DNA of 64,000 nucleotides from Bostrychus sinensis (GCA_020698575.1 CM036251.1:12316288-12380287), one strand, 5' to 3'. Positions 24,301-31,800 are shown, numbered from the stretch's first letter. Notes: generated by a model not told the origin, from the sequence alone. A program made the numbers and translations.

Positions 24301-25077
24301 TGGAGGGAAATTTAGACAATACCGATACCCAATACTCATGATTTCTTATGGGTGAATTTTTTTCATTCAAAACTCATGACTAATACTGGCTATATAACAA
24401 TTATAATGTACACAGTATAAAATAATTAACTTAAATGTGCATAGTAGTGGAAACTGCTAACTTCTTATCACATGATGTGGATGGGCCAGACCAAAATGCT
24501 CATGTTTTTGGGGTGTTTTGACATAAAACACTGAAGTAAGTTACCCCAAAGTGATGCATGTACTTTTATTTCACATACTCGATACCCAAATGAGTATTGT
24601 GTGAGTATCGATACTCCCATCACCAGTTATTAGTCAGTGTTTTATATTGGTATAATCTAAGCACAGTGAATATTTACATCATTTTTCTTTGCACTAAAGT
24701 TTGTAGTATTGGGACATATGGGAGGTGTTATGAATAAATCATGTTGTAATAATGTAATAATGTTGTGGAGCGGCCACATCTCCTTGCAGAAAATACCTGC
24801 TGACTACACACTATTGCAAGCATAGTTGGGACTGATTTTCTTACTGTTTACTAAAACACTATTATTTCTGTCCACCACTGAGTTCACTAAAAGATCTTCC
24901 TATTGTGATGTTGTCTTATTTTTTCCCGTGCAGGAGCAGTATCAGTTCCTGTACAGGGCCATGCTGAGCCTTGTGGGTAAACAGGAAGATGAGAAAGCCC
25001 TGCAGTCTTCAGACAACAACGGGACGATTGTGGTGGGAACAGCCAGCACCGCCGAGAGCCTGGAGTCCTTAGTCTAA
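2356..25077 (+). CDS. ptprz1: ptprz1, 3' part: receptor-type tyrosine phosphatase zeta (TM to C-terminus, 18 exons)
   Basis: Receptor tyrosine phosphatase of the R5 (gamma/zeta) group, a plasma-membrane protein of neural and glial cells; the family carries extracellular carbonic-anhydrase-like and FNIII domains, which lie upstream of this window. Coding exons: 2356-2494, 6969-7054, 8913-8998, 9760-9780, 14336-14432, 14665-14747, 17024-17158, 17253-17387, 18177-18340, 18555-18691, 20675-20821, 21651-21744, 22903-22976, 23102-23233, 23322-23477, 23699-23841, 23931-24066, 24934-25077. All introns are GT-AG and phases join. Visible are one membrane segment, D1 with the WPD loop (WPDMGVPE) and an HCSAGVGRT loop, D2 with Asp in place of the catalytic Cys (HDDVGGVTAGTFC), and the tail AESLESLV, whose SLV end fits the known PDZ ligand of PTPRZ1. 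That tail and the aass/fezf1 neighbours separate it from PTPRG. Odd: the summed exon length is one base too long, because of an extra T at 18574 (see that exon). Which teleost paralogue (a or b) this is cannot be told here. Confidence 0.96.
2495..3994 (+). other. ptprz1 intron, nothing recognised
   Basis: AT-rich intronic DNA with a poly(A) run at about 3207-3221. A somewhat GC-richer stretch at 3350-3600 shows no splice-flanked ORF. Confidence 0.4.
4004..4190. repeat. fold-back (inverted repeat) element
   Basis: Left arm 4004-4044 (AGGTTAATCAGCTCTGG...) and right arm 4144-4190 (...CCAGAGCTGATTAACCT) are reverse complements over about 40 bases, with a few mismatches and a short insertion. 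The 100-bp spacer is AT-rich. Looks like a small MITE; no clear target duplication found. Confidence 0.6.
4255..4755. repeat. imperfect AGT trinucleotide tract, about 500 bp
   Basis: Nearly continuous AGT/GGT/AAT/AGC triplets. Its translations (poly-Ser/Asn, poly-Val on plus, poly-Leu/Thr on minus) produce spurious ORFs of 89-125 codons on both strands. Intronic in ptprz1. Confidence 0.95.
4756..6968 (+). other. ptprz1 intron remainder
   Basis: Mostly AT-rich. 5020-5110 (CTTCCTGAT...GGCATAAAGAGTACACAGG) is a copy of a dispersed repeat also seen at 20090-20150 and 44990-45060. 5200-5600 and 6530-6770 are GC-richer and look single-copy; they may be conserved noncoding DNA, but this cannot be shown here. 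Poly(T) at 6367-6387. Confidence 0.4.
6969..7054 (+). CDS. ptprz1: ptprz1 exon: juxtamembrane start
   Basis: Encodes MCFQTAHFYIDDSSSPRVIS, the conserved cytoplasmic segment right after the membrane helix in PTPRZ/PTPRG, then PTNAGLTE. Acceptor gtgcag, donor gtaaca; 86 bp. Confidence 0.93.
7275..7550 (+). repeat. SINE family copy (tail GGAAGAAGATG)
   Basis: Contains the motif block CCTGTCCTCCCATTG, GGTGACTCAAAATTGCCCC, GTGAATGAATGTGAGAG and ends AATAAGCGGAAGAAGATGAAAG. The same block recurs at 22185-22510 (+), 17650-17770 (+, 3' part) and, inverted, at 13926-14095 and 34850-35115. The 3' end resembles that of the LINE at 39893-43253. Confidence 0.7.
7786..7985 (-). repeat. tRNA-derived SINE
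   Basis: On the minus strand, from about 7976 downwards, a tRNA-like head reads GCCGTGGTATTGCTCAGTGG TAGAG (A-box type), followed about 60 bases later by GTGGGTTCAAGTCTGG (B-box type). The A-B spacing is too long for a functional tRNA and the cloverleaf does not close. Best read as an RNA polymerase III SINE, antisense to ptprz1. Confidence 0.65.
8284..8785. repeat. 22-bp minisatellite with AAACCAGG core
   Basis: 8284-8440 is about seven near-perfect copies of a 22-bp unit made of two half-units (AGGTCTAAACC + AGGAGTAAACC). It continues as degenerate ACTAAACCAGG units to 8785. A higher-order repeat is visible: the segment AAAAATACTCTAAAC...TTATTTAAGAAAAAGAC occurs twice, near 8454 and 8627. 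Related dispersed units are at 19441-19620, 19885-19965, 28588-28700, 29590-29700 (inverted) and 52690-52745 (inverted). Confidence 0.9.
8913..8998 (+). CDS. ptprz1: ptprz1 exon: juxtamembrane KHVADLH segment
   Basis: Encodes DEKTVFPVKDFVKHVADLHD followed by MHGFQREFE, matching the KHVADLH...FxxEFE helix that precedes D1. Acceptor cgtcag, donor gtagga; ends in phase 0. Confidence 0.93.
9760..9780 (+). CDS. ptprz1: ptprz1 21-nt micro-exon (ILKESYE)
   Basis: Seven in-frame codons, ILKESYE, between a good acceptor (tgtttgtag) and donor (gtaaga), both flanks in phase 0. Human PTPRZ1 has the corresponding residues TLKEFYQ at this point between the EFE helix and EVQ. Being phase 0-0 and a multiple of three, it can be skipped without changing frame, so alternative use is plausible. 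Too short for ordinary ORF searches. Confidence 0.88.
10001..13917. mobile_element. hAT-type DNA transposon interrupted by a LINE
   Basis: Ends are CAGGGTTTCCAAACCTGGGG (left) and AAGGTTGGGACCCGCTG (right), imperfect inverted repeats of the CAGNGGTTCCCAACCT type. The perfect 8-bp target duplication CCCTAGGC lies at 9993-10000 and 13918-13925. Removing the LINE at 10371-12918 leaves an element of about 1.37 kb with no coding capacity. It itself landed next to a SINE-family copy (13926-14095). It lies within a ptprz1 intron. Confidence 0.85.
10371..12918 (-). mobile_element. RTE-like non-LTR retrotransposon (LINE), 5'-truncated copy
   Basis: Minus-strand APE endonuclease (12753-11776; GDFNAHVG) and reverse transcriptase (12088-10772; GFRPGRGT, FVDLEKAFDRVPR, catalytic FADD). 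The 3' end is (ATGG)n at 10371-10382. Target duplication TTGCTTAT at 10363-10370 and 12919-12926. Against the copy at 39893-43253 it lacks about 310 bp at the 5' end, has an internal deletion of about 475 bp between EN and RT (junction near 12009) that breaks frame, a 12-bp deletion (SPVL) after RQGCPL, and an AGA-to-TGA stop after WVMTERT. Dead copy. Antisense to ptprz1, inside a hAT element. RTE assignment rests on size, single ORF and microsatellite tail; clade not certain. Confidence 0.9.
13926..14095 (-). repeat. SINE family copy (inverted)
   Basis: Contains CATTCATTCACTAGGGGC, AATTTAGAGTCACCAATTCA and CATGTCTTTGGACGGTGGGA, the reverse complement of the blocks at 7275-7550 and 22185-22510. 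Split on its 3' side by the hAT insertion. Confidence 0.6.
14336..14432 (+). CDS. ptprz1: ptprz1 exon: start of D1
   Basis: Encodes EVQVCTVDMGLTTDSSNHPD and NKTKNRYSNILA; KNRY-N-I is the first conserved motif of the D1 phosphatase domain. Acceptor ctctag, donor gtgagt; ends after the first base of the Tyr codon of AYDHSRV. Confidence 0.95.
14665..14747 (+). CDS. ptprz1: ptprz1 exon: D1 DYINANF motif
   Basis: Encodes YDHSRVRLSPLTNKEGRIND then YINANFVD, the D1 substrate-recognition stretch. Acceptor ctgcag, donor gtacgt; ends in phase 0. Confidence 0.95.
14869..15021. repeat. intronic direct repeat, copy A
   Basis: TTCTAAAGCTATTCACAAGA ... TTATCCGGGACCCGCATG ... AAAGAACAATAACAGCGAGTGGCAG pattern. 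It recurs in the same orientation at 16737-16859 with several substitutions and length differences. Both copies are in the intron 14748-17023, about 1.87 kb apart. Confidence 0.8.
15532..15841. mobile_element. hAT MITE, 310 bp
   Basis: Ends CAGCCATTCTCAAAG and CTTTGGGAACCACTG (inverted repeats), flanked by a perfect 8-bp target duplication GTTTAGAG at 15524-15531 and 15842-15849. No coding capacity. Carries GC-rich GGGCCCCCAGGGGCCCC near its right end. Confidence 0.85.
15978..16462 (+). mobile_element. LINE 3' fragment (L2/CR1-like)
   Basis: A frame at 15980-16297 reads LPTYMCTFKIMC and LGKRAFVHSAPNSWNMLQ, the typical C-terminal end of fish LINE polyproteins. It is followed by ACTCCCTTGAAAAAGAGG, GACCTTCCTGGTTAAATAAA and an (AAAT)n tail. 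Only the 3' end is present. Confidence 0.7.
16737..16859. repeat. intronic direct repeat, copy B
   Basis: Second copy of the segment at 14869-15021 (GTTCTAAAGCTATTCAAAAG ... GTTATCCGGGACCCGCATTT ... GAGTGGCAGCAAATC). No exon is duplicated with it. Confidence 0.8.
17024..17158 (+). CDS. ptprz1: ptprz1 exon: D1 core (IAAQGPL, DFWRMIWEQ)
   Basis: 45 codons beginning GFKKPKLYIAAQGPLRSSTE and containing DFWRMIWEQN and MITNLVENGR, standard D1 core motifs. Acceptor tccag, donor gtgagt. Confidence 0.96.
17253..17387 (+). CDS. ptprz1: ptprz1 exon: D1 (KCDQYWP)
   Basis: 45 codons beginning RKCDQYWPAEVQEEYGSFLV and ending NISRNTSAKK-like NIRNTSAKK. KC-QYWP is the conserved D1 motif. Acceptor cctcag, donor gtcaga. 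The intron before it is only 94 bp. Confidence 0.96.
17650..17770 (+). repeat. SINE family 3' fragment
   Basis: CAGGGTGTACCCCACC, GCTGGGATAGGCTTCAG and AGGAATAAGCAGAAGACAAA correspond to the 3' half of the copy at 7275-7550. Confidence 0.6.
18177..18340 (+). CDS. ptprz1: ptprz1 exon: D1 WPD loop and catalytic Cys
   Basis: Encodes GSQKGRTSERTVTQYHYTQW, then PDMGVPE (WPD loop with the general-acid Asp) and, at its end, VVHC with the catalytic Cys. The Ser of HCSAG is split over the splice site (AG|T). 164 bp; acceptor cacag, donor gtggga. Confidence 0.96.
18555..18691 (+). CDS. ptprz1: ptprz1 exon: D1 signature loop, with a +1 frameshift
   Basis: The exon completes the catalytic loop: T + GCC GGA GTG GGT CGG ACC gives S-AGVGRT, then a T at 18574 precedes GGG ACC TAC ATC (GTYIVLDSMLKQIRDEG...). 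Without that T the exon would be 136 bp and read straight through to the QTE that joins the next exon; with it the exon is 137 bp, reads TWDLHRP and meets TGA at the exon's last codons. Both splice sites are good (tttag / gttagt), and no alternative acceptor restores frame. All other ptprz1 exons in the window are in frame, so this is either a single-base assembly error or a true loss-of-function allele. Confidence 0.93.
18717..18805. repeat. dispersed repeat fragment
   Basis: GTTCATACAGTCATGGAAAA CCTGGAAAAGTCATGG...CAATTTCCAGGCCTTGGAAA: self-complementary, MITE-like block immediately after the frameshifted exon. Confidence 0.4.
19360..20008. mobile_element. hAT-like relic with embedded LINE fragment and minisatellite units
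   Basis: Left part (CCTCTAGGGATAAGCAGGAA GTACGTGGAGTTATTT) and right end (AAAAAGGTTGGGAACCACTG) resemble the ends of the hAT at 10001-13917. It contains ACTAAACCAG-type units. The minus-strand segment 19865-19640 encodes SYKYLGAHLDHKLDW and FLRRLKSF, a reverse transcriptase C-terminal piece. Boundaries are uncertain; no target duplication found. Confidence 0.5.
20675..20821 (+). CDS. ptprz1: ptprz1 exon: end of D1 / linker
   Basis: 49 codons starting EQYVFIHDALVEAVLCGDTE and ending TPRQAGKTRIDKQFK; QTEEQY-FIHD-LVEA closes D1. Acceptor ttgcag, donor gtcagt. Confidence 0.96.
21651..21744 (+). CDS. ptprz1: ptprz1 exon: D1-D2 linker
   Basis: Encodes LLCHSSPKQCDFTTALQEDN then TSKNRSSSILP, matching the KNR-SSI-P start of D2. 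Polypyrimidine acceptor cccccag; donor gtgagc after one base of a Thr codon. Confidence 0.92.
21745..22902 (+). other. ptprz1 intron with SINE-type repeats
   Basis: 21915-22050 begins like a tRNA-derived repeat head (TTAGTGAAGTGGTTCGTGCC TCTGCC). 22185-22510 is a fuller SINE copy (separate entry). The rest is AT-rich with nothing recognised. Confidence 0.4.
22185..22510 (+). repeat. SINE family copy with tRNA-like head and (AATG)n tail
   Basis: Begins GAGCGGTTAGTGCTCTCGCC (tRNA A-box-like), continues with CATGTCCTCCCCGTG and GGTGACTCTAAATTTTCCCC, and ends GAATAAGCAAAAGAAGAT followed by AAATGAATGAATGA. Most complete copy of the family in the window. Confidence 0.7.
22903..22976 (+). CDS. ptprz1: ptprz1 exon: D2 start (ERSRV, DYINASYI)
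   Basis: Encodes (T)ERSRVRLLTSVGETSDYIN then ASYIT; the ERSRV and YINASYI motifs of D2. Acceptor gtccag, donor gtacga; ends phase 0. Confidence 0.95.
23102..23233 (+). CDS. ptprz1: ptprz1 exon: D2 core
   Basis: 44 codons beginning GYRHSSEFIITQSPLPGTTK and including DFWRMIWDHNAQVIV. Acceptor ttgcag, donor gtaggg. Confidence 0.95.
23322..23477 (+). CDS. ptprz1: ptprz1 exon: D2 (FWPRKGEP)
   Basis: 52 codons with an acidic run EEEEAE, VFWPRKGEPISYEMF and ENHICLTNEDMLVV, ending LEATQ. The acceptor is weak (gttaaaag) but the frame and homology to the LEATQ|DDYVLEV junction fix it. Donor gtaatg. Confidence 0.92.
23699..23841 (+). CDS. ptprz1: ptprz1 exon: D2 (DDYVLEV, WPNPDSPIS)
   Basis: Begins DDYVLEVKHYRAPRWPNPDS and ends TVIHD. 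The WPD-loop position of D2 reads WPNPD. It ends two bases into the Asp that stands where D1 has its catalytic Cys. Confidence 0.95.
23931..24066 (+). CDS. ptprz1: ptprz1 exon: D2 pseudo-active-site loop
   Basis: 136 bp completing HDDVGGVTAGTFC and continuing SVDVFQVAKLTNLMRPGVFS. The loop lacks both the catalytic Cys and the usual HCSAGVGRTG pattern, as known for D2 of the R5 group, so D2 is non-catalytic. Acceptor ttccag, donor gtacgt. Confidence 0.95.
24249..24625. mobile_element. hAT MITE, 377 bp
   Basis: Starts TAGTGAAGGGCGATACC and ends CGATACTCCCATCACCA (imperfect inverted repeats). Flanked by the perfect 8-bp duplication GTTATTAG at 24241-24248 and 24626-24633. No ORF. Confidence 0.8.
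24934..25077 (+). CDS. ptprz1: ptprz1 last coding exon
   Basis: 47 codons plus TAA, starting EQYQFLYRAMLSLVGKQEDE and ending in AESLESLV. The SLV terminus is a class of PDZ ligand known in PTPRZ1 to bind PSD-95-type proteins. Confidence 0.96.
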   Translation, partial: EQYQFLYRAMLSLVGKQEDEKALQSSDNNGTIVVGTASTAESLESLV

Positions 25078-25770
25078 CACACACACACACTCTTCACCGA
25101 AATGGACTCTTAACTGAGCATCAGCCACCGTCTCAAACCCTCCAACCATTTCTACTGCAACTACAACATCTTTTCTGACGCTGCCATGTTTTTGCTGGAC
25201 TTTTGTATCGTGTGCCTTTTTGTATCTTTCATCGTGTCCTTCTAACACCTTTGATACAGGTTGTAGACTAATATTGGATGTTTTTAATGTCGAACTAACC
25301 ATTTCTTCTCTCAAATCTTTGTATTTATTGGCACTGAGCCAAAAGCAAAAAGGGGAAAAAGGGAAAAACTTGCATCTTTTTACATCAAATTGATATTTTG
25401 TTAGCATCTTTTATAGAAACTCGTGCACTGAAGTCCTCTTTGTAAATACCATTGCAGCCGTAGCAGCCGTGAGCTATTGAAGGTGAACATGAAAAGGGCC
25501 TGGAATAATTATTAAGAATATTAATCTAATGTAAATAATATTATAGTAATCAACTTGATGGACCAAATTTCTATTTATACGTTTAGATTTTTTATATTTG
25601 ACCATTGTTAGTGCTTTCAGATGTTATTGTCTCATTTTAATTGCTTAGCTCGGACTTTAATTGCTTTTATACTTTTGTAACAGACTAAATGTAATGCATG
25701 GGTTTACTGACATGTTCTTAGCTGGACATAAACACTGCTGGACTGTTAGCTAGGGCATTAAAGATGGGAA
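25078..25770 (+). other. ptprz1: ptprz1 3' UTR (probable)
   Basis: No ORF. Begins with (CA)6 directly after the stop. The first polyadenylation hexamer variant is ATTAAA at 25757-25762 and the first canonical AATAAA is at 25966-25971, so the 3' end lies near 25.78 or 25.99 kb. Extent is inferred, not shown. Confidence 0.5.
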
Positions 25771-26029
25771 ATTGCAAGAAAAAGACTGTTTGGCTCTTTT
25801 GTCTCTAAACTACTAAAAGCATTTTTTGGTCTATTAGTGATTTTAAGTCACTTTTTTATTGTATGCAAGGAATTAGTATGGTTTCTGTCAATGTGAGTTG
25901 GATTTTTTAGGGGATGGGATAAATCAACTCATATTAAAACTACCTCTGATTGCACCGTTATACAGAATAAAATCTATTCTAGGCCAACGCAATTTGAAAA
26001 ACAGACAACCCACCAGACAGATGAAGTGC

Positions 26030-26150
26030 ATTAAACCTGCTGCCCATTTGGTGCACCTCAGAGGCTCATCAGGTGGTAGAGTGTCCCATGCACAGAGGAG
26101 GCCCAGGCTTTATTTCTGGGTCAGGACAGTTTGCTCCATGCTTGATTCCT
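26030..26150 (+). repeat. tRNA-derived SINE fragment
   Basis: CTCATCAGGTGGTAGAGTGT (A-box-like) followed by CCCAGGCTTTATTTCTGGGT C (B-box-like, degenerate). Between ptprz1 and aass. Confidence 0.45.
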
Positions 26151-26403
26151 ATTTTTTTTAACAATCTGCTATCTTTATTAATGAGTAGACCACAACTTGA
26201 GATACAAAACAGTTTGAGATGAGAGATTGGGGGGGTTCTCGGGGGATGACGTGCTCTCAGGGATCAAACATGTTCACCCCCTTGTAGAAAATATGCAAAG
26301 TGAAGGGGAGGGTGGGGAAGAATGATTGGATCAAATTAGATGTTATTTACAAGTGCGAGACAGGAAGAGGCAGTTTTCGGGAGTGAGACTCTAGATAACT
26401 CCA

Positions 26404-27308
26404 TTTAGCCCTTGTGCCCCAATTTTAAAAAGTTTCGTTGATCCTGTTTAGTGACAAAAGTGTCCTCGTCACAAAACATCATAAAAAAATGTATACATTG
26501 ATTATTTTTCTACTTTTTTTTTTTTGCAGAAATCTTTTAATCAACTTCTGCCCTGATCATAAATACCAAATATTTCAGAATATTTGGTATTTATTTATTT
26601 CAGAATTTTAACCCTTTTCATGCCTGTGTATGTAATAACATGTAAATGTTTTTGTAAAAAAAAACAACAAAAAAAACACCACAAGTAAAGCAAAGTAAAT
26701 TTTTTAGGGGGTTATTACAGCGTTGGTCCTGTCAAAGATCACCAACAACATTTTTTTTAAGGATTCTTTTTTCCTGTGCTATGTACAATCTAAAAAACAA
26801 CTCCCATTAAAACTGGTTGTAACTTTTTGTTACTACAAAAAAATCCCAAATCCCCCTAAAAAAAATCCACTTTGCTTTGAGAATATTAAAAATATTACAT
26901 TTTTTGTGTTTTATATTAAAAATGTAGATGCTATTACCTACAGTGTTATAAAAAGGGTTAAACTTCTGAAAATAATGACATATTTGGTATTTATGAACAG
27001 AGCAGAAGTTGATTAAAACATTTATGCAAAAAAGTAGAAAAAATATTAATGTATACATTTTTATGATATTTTGTTGACAAGGACACTTTTGCCTCTGAAC
27101 AGCAGCGACGTAAGAAGTTTAGTTATAGAGTGTAAAATTTAAGTAATATTAGATTTGTGTTTATCATATCAAAATTACTGATAAAATACACACCTGAGCC
27201 AAAGTTTATAGAAAAAGTTAAAACCAAAGCAAAGTTATCAAAAAAATATAAACAAAAAAAACATTTGAAAAGGACACTTTTGTCCATTTTAGGGCATAAG
27301 GGTTAAAT
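26404..27308. mobile_element. long inverted-repeat (piggyBac-like) MITE
   Basis: Arms of about 240 bp: left about 26450-26690 (GACAAAAGTGTCCTCGTCAC ... ATGTATACATTGATTATTTT ... TTAATCAACTTCTGCCCTGA ... AATTTTAACCCTTTTCATGC) and right about 26860-27095 as the reverse complement. Outer ends TTAGCCCTTGTGCCCC (26406) and GGGGCATAAGGGTTAA-like GGGCATAAGGGTTAA (27292-27306), with TTAA at the right edge and CCCTT inward, recall piggyBac termini. No transposase. Confidence 0.6.
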
Positions 27309-28509
27309 AAGGGCAAAGCCAAATAACTAAGAATTAATTTTAATTTTCACCATTTAAGTTTTAAAGCAAGCAGCTATGAATGGCCTGATACGACTGATCT
27401 TGATGGAAATAGGTTTGAACAGAGAGAGACTCACAGTTTCAGGCCCATTTCAGACAGAAAGTAAATGGACCTGACTGGCCATAACTACACTCAATTAATG
27501 ACAATTAATGAACATTTGCTGAACAAGGCCATAAATAAACAATTAGCTGATGCTAGAATACTTCAGAATATACATTTGCGATAGCTTATTTGCAATATTA
27601 ATGTAGGAAAATGCTTTGAAGATGATAAAGTGTGTAGTTACTCTAAGTGTGACCCATATTTCTATAAACCACATTTGCAGCATCAGTTTCACTTTTGTGC
27701 ACAACTGAACAATGCAAAATGCCAAATAAGCTGATGCTCAAGTTTCAGGCCCGGAACTTTTTCTGCTGGTTTTATGTAGATTTTGGGGGCCCCTCGCTGC
27801 CTTTTTTCTGCCTCATTTGCCACAACAACAGGCTGCAGGTCTGGAAGAAGCCTAACGAAGCATGAACATAAACGCGTGCTATTGTACAACCCAAGCAACG
27901 AGCGGTGTCATCCTCAGATCATATTTGACAAAGTCTCTGACCACTTTTTAGACATTATTTTGGGTTGTTACCAGTGTCTTTCAAACTAGATTGCGTTCTA
28001 GTTTTAGATATAGTCATGAACCTAATAGAAGAAAAGACCAACATCAACAAGAAAATGTAAAAAATACTGACAAGCATTTCTATTTCTCCTCATCCTATAA
28101 GCTATACTTTGTTAACATCAATTATAGTAAAGTATGCTGATTTGCAGAATCCAGCCACAGCCAATGTACTCTTTGTGCCAATCCCAAGCCTGGATAAAAA
28201 GATAGGATTGTGTTGGAAAGGGCATCTGACATTAAAAACTATGCCAAATGAATATACCAATATACAGTACTTGCTGTGGCAATCCTGTAGGGAAAAAGCC
28301 TAAAGAAAAGAAGAACAATAAGTTACTTTGCAGATGTTTTTGTAGTTTTAACAAGATTTTATGGATTTTACCACAGCTGATGGTTTCTTATTACCTTCAC
28401 AAGGAAGTTATGTTTTTGCAGCATTGGCTTTTTTTATCTGGGGACACTAAAACTGAGTAACTTTGATTTTGATGACATTTTTATTTTCAGCCACATTTTT
28501 TTTGTTTGT

Positions 28510-28809
28510 CAGTGGTTCTCAAACTTTTCTCACAAAGAATCACCTCAGAAAACTCTTGGCTTTTCAAGTACCATATTTAATGAACTAAAATGAGGAACAG
28601 GGACTAAACCTAACCTAAACCACGTCCAAGCTTAGACCAAACCAGATCCAAGCCAGGACAAAACCATGACCTAACAATGGCCTATAGAGGACAAAACCAG
28701 GACTACTTAAGGGTCTACTCTACACTGCAAATTTAAAAAACGGAGCAAGACTACAACAGGAATAAAAAACTCCAGAAGAAGTCCATGTACCACAGTTTGA
28801 GAACCACTG
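28510..28809. mobile_element. hAT MITE, 300 bp, 15-bp perfect inverted ends
   Basis: CAGTGGTTCTCAAAC at 28510-28524 and GTTTGAGAACCACTG at 28795-28809 are exact inverted repeats. Flanking octamers TTGTTTGT and TTTTCTGT agree at 6 of 8. Inside are GACTAAACC/ACCAGGAC-type units akin to the minisatellite at 8284. Confidence 0.8.
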
Positions 28810-31800
28810 TTTTCTGTAATAAGTTACCAGCATAGAGTGACAGCCATATTTATTTGGACCTGATGAAATGTTTGTCAGTTTTAGGATCCTGGAGTAAAAA
28901 TGCCACCCTGCAAATGGCGAGCCACAAAGGAAAGTGAGTTGCTCAGTTCAGGCCTTGAAGGACCACTGTAGACACTGCACTACATAATACCATAGATCTA
29001 CAGACAGACGTCTCGCTAACAGAAGGGGCCCAGGGTCACAAGGTCCCAGACAAAAGAGGTGCAACCCGGAGCAGAGAAAAGACCTGTTGACGAGTCACAC
29101 TTAATCCCTACAACCACAAGTCTTAGTCCAAATCATTTCTCGTGTGTTAATCCGGCCTAAGACTATGGAAGAGGTGCGTCTTTTCGGGGCACAGAAAATA
29201 GGCCAAGTGTCCAGATGTCGTCTTGACCTCCCGCCATATCCATACCGTCATTTGCATTTTTGACTTTTCATAATTACGTGCCCAATTATCCCCTGCTTGG
29301 TGGCCTAGTTTGCATGGCTGCCCCCAAATCGAATGGAAAGCAAAAAGACGGATTGTGTTTGCGGAGGTGACGACAGAGCAGGGTCAGAAAGACAATGACC
29401 ATATGCACGGAAAAGTCTTAACACTGACTGGTGTCTTAACAAAAATATGAACAAGAAATTATTTGAGCTACAGTGATTAGGCCACGACTGATCCTACAAT
29501 CTCAATCACTCAAAAAAGTTGTTCTAAAATGGTGGTACGTGGGCTTTTTCTGTGGAGTTCAAACCCTGATTTAATTTAATTTAGAGACAGTTTCAATACT
29601 GTTTTAGTCCTGCTCAGGTTGGGGCTTAAATTTGAAGTTTCGACCACTGCTTAGTCCTAGTGTAGCCCTGGGTTAAACCTAGTTTAATCCTTAATTCTTT
29701 AAACATGACTACTACTTGGTATTTTCTGAGGTGGTGAGAAAAATGTTGGGAATCGCTGCAGTAGAAATAAAACAACAAACATATCAAGTGTTGAAAGTGT
29801 GATATTTTACCACTTTATGAAAAATAACAGCACATTTTCAATTTGATGGCAGCAACATGTCGCAAAAAAGTTGGGACAGGGCAATAAAAGGCCGAAAGTG
29901 TTCCTGATACATGCAGTGACTTTCCAGTACAGAATAATGTGTAATGTCTGTTTTTAAAGCTTTGTCGCTTAAGGACCTAAAGATCAGGAGCATCCAATCC
30001 AATAAACTAACACAGATATTTTAAAAATGCTCCTTTTATACTCAGACATCTCACTGAAGTGTTGCAACTACCATAGTTAGTCGCAAAATGCTCCTGCAGC
30101 TGTTTTTATAGCTTGTTGCCCCGTCCCAGCGCTGCTAAGAAATTAAAAATGAAATATTGTTGCTCATAAAATTATAAAATATATCATGTTCTATATTGAG
30201 TAATGTGTTTTTTTATAGGAACTCCCAAACATTTTTGTTTTTATTTACATTGGACAGCATTTTTTAAATTGGGGTCATATGGATGGGTCAAATGCAGAGG
30301 AAATTTCCCAATGGGGACAAAATATCACTTTAACCTATGTGCAAAGGAAAACAGGACAGAAAGGCTTTCTTTGTGGAACTTTTATATATTCTTAAAAAAA
30401 GATAAGCTCTGACAAATGTCTTACAACGATGAAGTCAAATGACACACAGCTGCTGATTTTGTAAGTGTGCGATCGACACATTTTTTAGTCTGTGATCAAA
30501 GGAACTCAACATTGATGTTGCTTTCTTGCAACAAAGTCTATACCCACATACAGATAAATTATTTTACAGTATAGTGTATATAAAAATACATGTAAAATAA
30601 GTGTCTTTGTAACCCATTTTAAAGCATGTAACAAACCGTTTACAATGCGACCTCAGCTTCAAAACATGCAATAAATATTTAAAAGTTCAGGGAGTTTCAC
30701 AAACATTTCACACTCAGAAAAATAAAGCTATTTCTTTCCAGGTTTATAACCATTACTTATTGTTATTAGTTTACAGTGGGACTGTTCAGTACTCAGTAAA
30801 TGAGCTTTTAAGAGAAACTTGTTTGGAGAAGTGGACAGGAGCAATCTAAAAGGAACAATACTACATTCTGTAAAAGTGAACATTTGATTTTTTTCATTTT
30901 ATTTCATTTTTATTTTTCAGCTTACAATGCAAAACTACGTCAATGTCCATTTTAATGATTACTAAAATATATTTGTAGTGCATATGCCCTCCTTTAACAA
31001 AATAATGAATTATTCCTTGGAACCTGGGCTGGATATGGGTTTGTAGAGTTCGTCATTTTAAACTGAAATAGCCAGATGATAACTTTACAGCATTACTTCA
31101 GCATAACAACAACACTGAGTTATAAACATTGTTACTGATGTTTAAATAAGCTCTATGCAAAATTGTAAACAGTGTTAACACATTATCTATAAATTAAAAT
31201 ATTGTTAATTATAATACTTTATTACAGCTTAATAGTAGTGAGTTATTCATAAATGTTACCTTGTTTACTATTTGTAAACAGTAGGTAGCTACACTTACCA
31301 AGCTACATTTACTTGAGTAACTATATGAATAAATTGGACTTCAAAGATTAGTTTTATCGCAACATATTTCCTCTTCAAGTTAAGTAATAGCCCATTATTT
31401 TGAAGTAACAACACTATTACTTGAGTACAAAGTTTAAATGCTTGACCCATATGTTACCTATGTATTGGTTTTAAAGCTTTATGTTGTGAAAAACATTTGT
31501 AAATGTGTGTTTCCCATGCCCCATTTTGTTATTTTATAAAGACATTATTTATACATTTAGACATAATGTATTTTTACAGATTGTTTAGGTTTAGGAATTT
31601 CCCCATTATTTTATATTATTTTACCTGCTTTGCCTGTGTGATTACATTAATGCTAAAAGATAAATCAGATTTTTTTTGGCCAAATAGCTACTCAGTACTT
31701 TTTACCCGAGTAATATATACATTTTGAAGTAAAAATACTCTGTACTCTGTATCTGTCAAGTTAAACAATAATGCACGAATATGAAACTTCACATGATAAT

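Noticed and set aside
2356..25077. Identity as ptprg
   Set aside because: The AESLESLV end, SNSSHES membrane-proximal stretch and the aass-fezf1 neighbours fit ptprz1.
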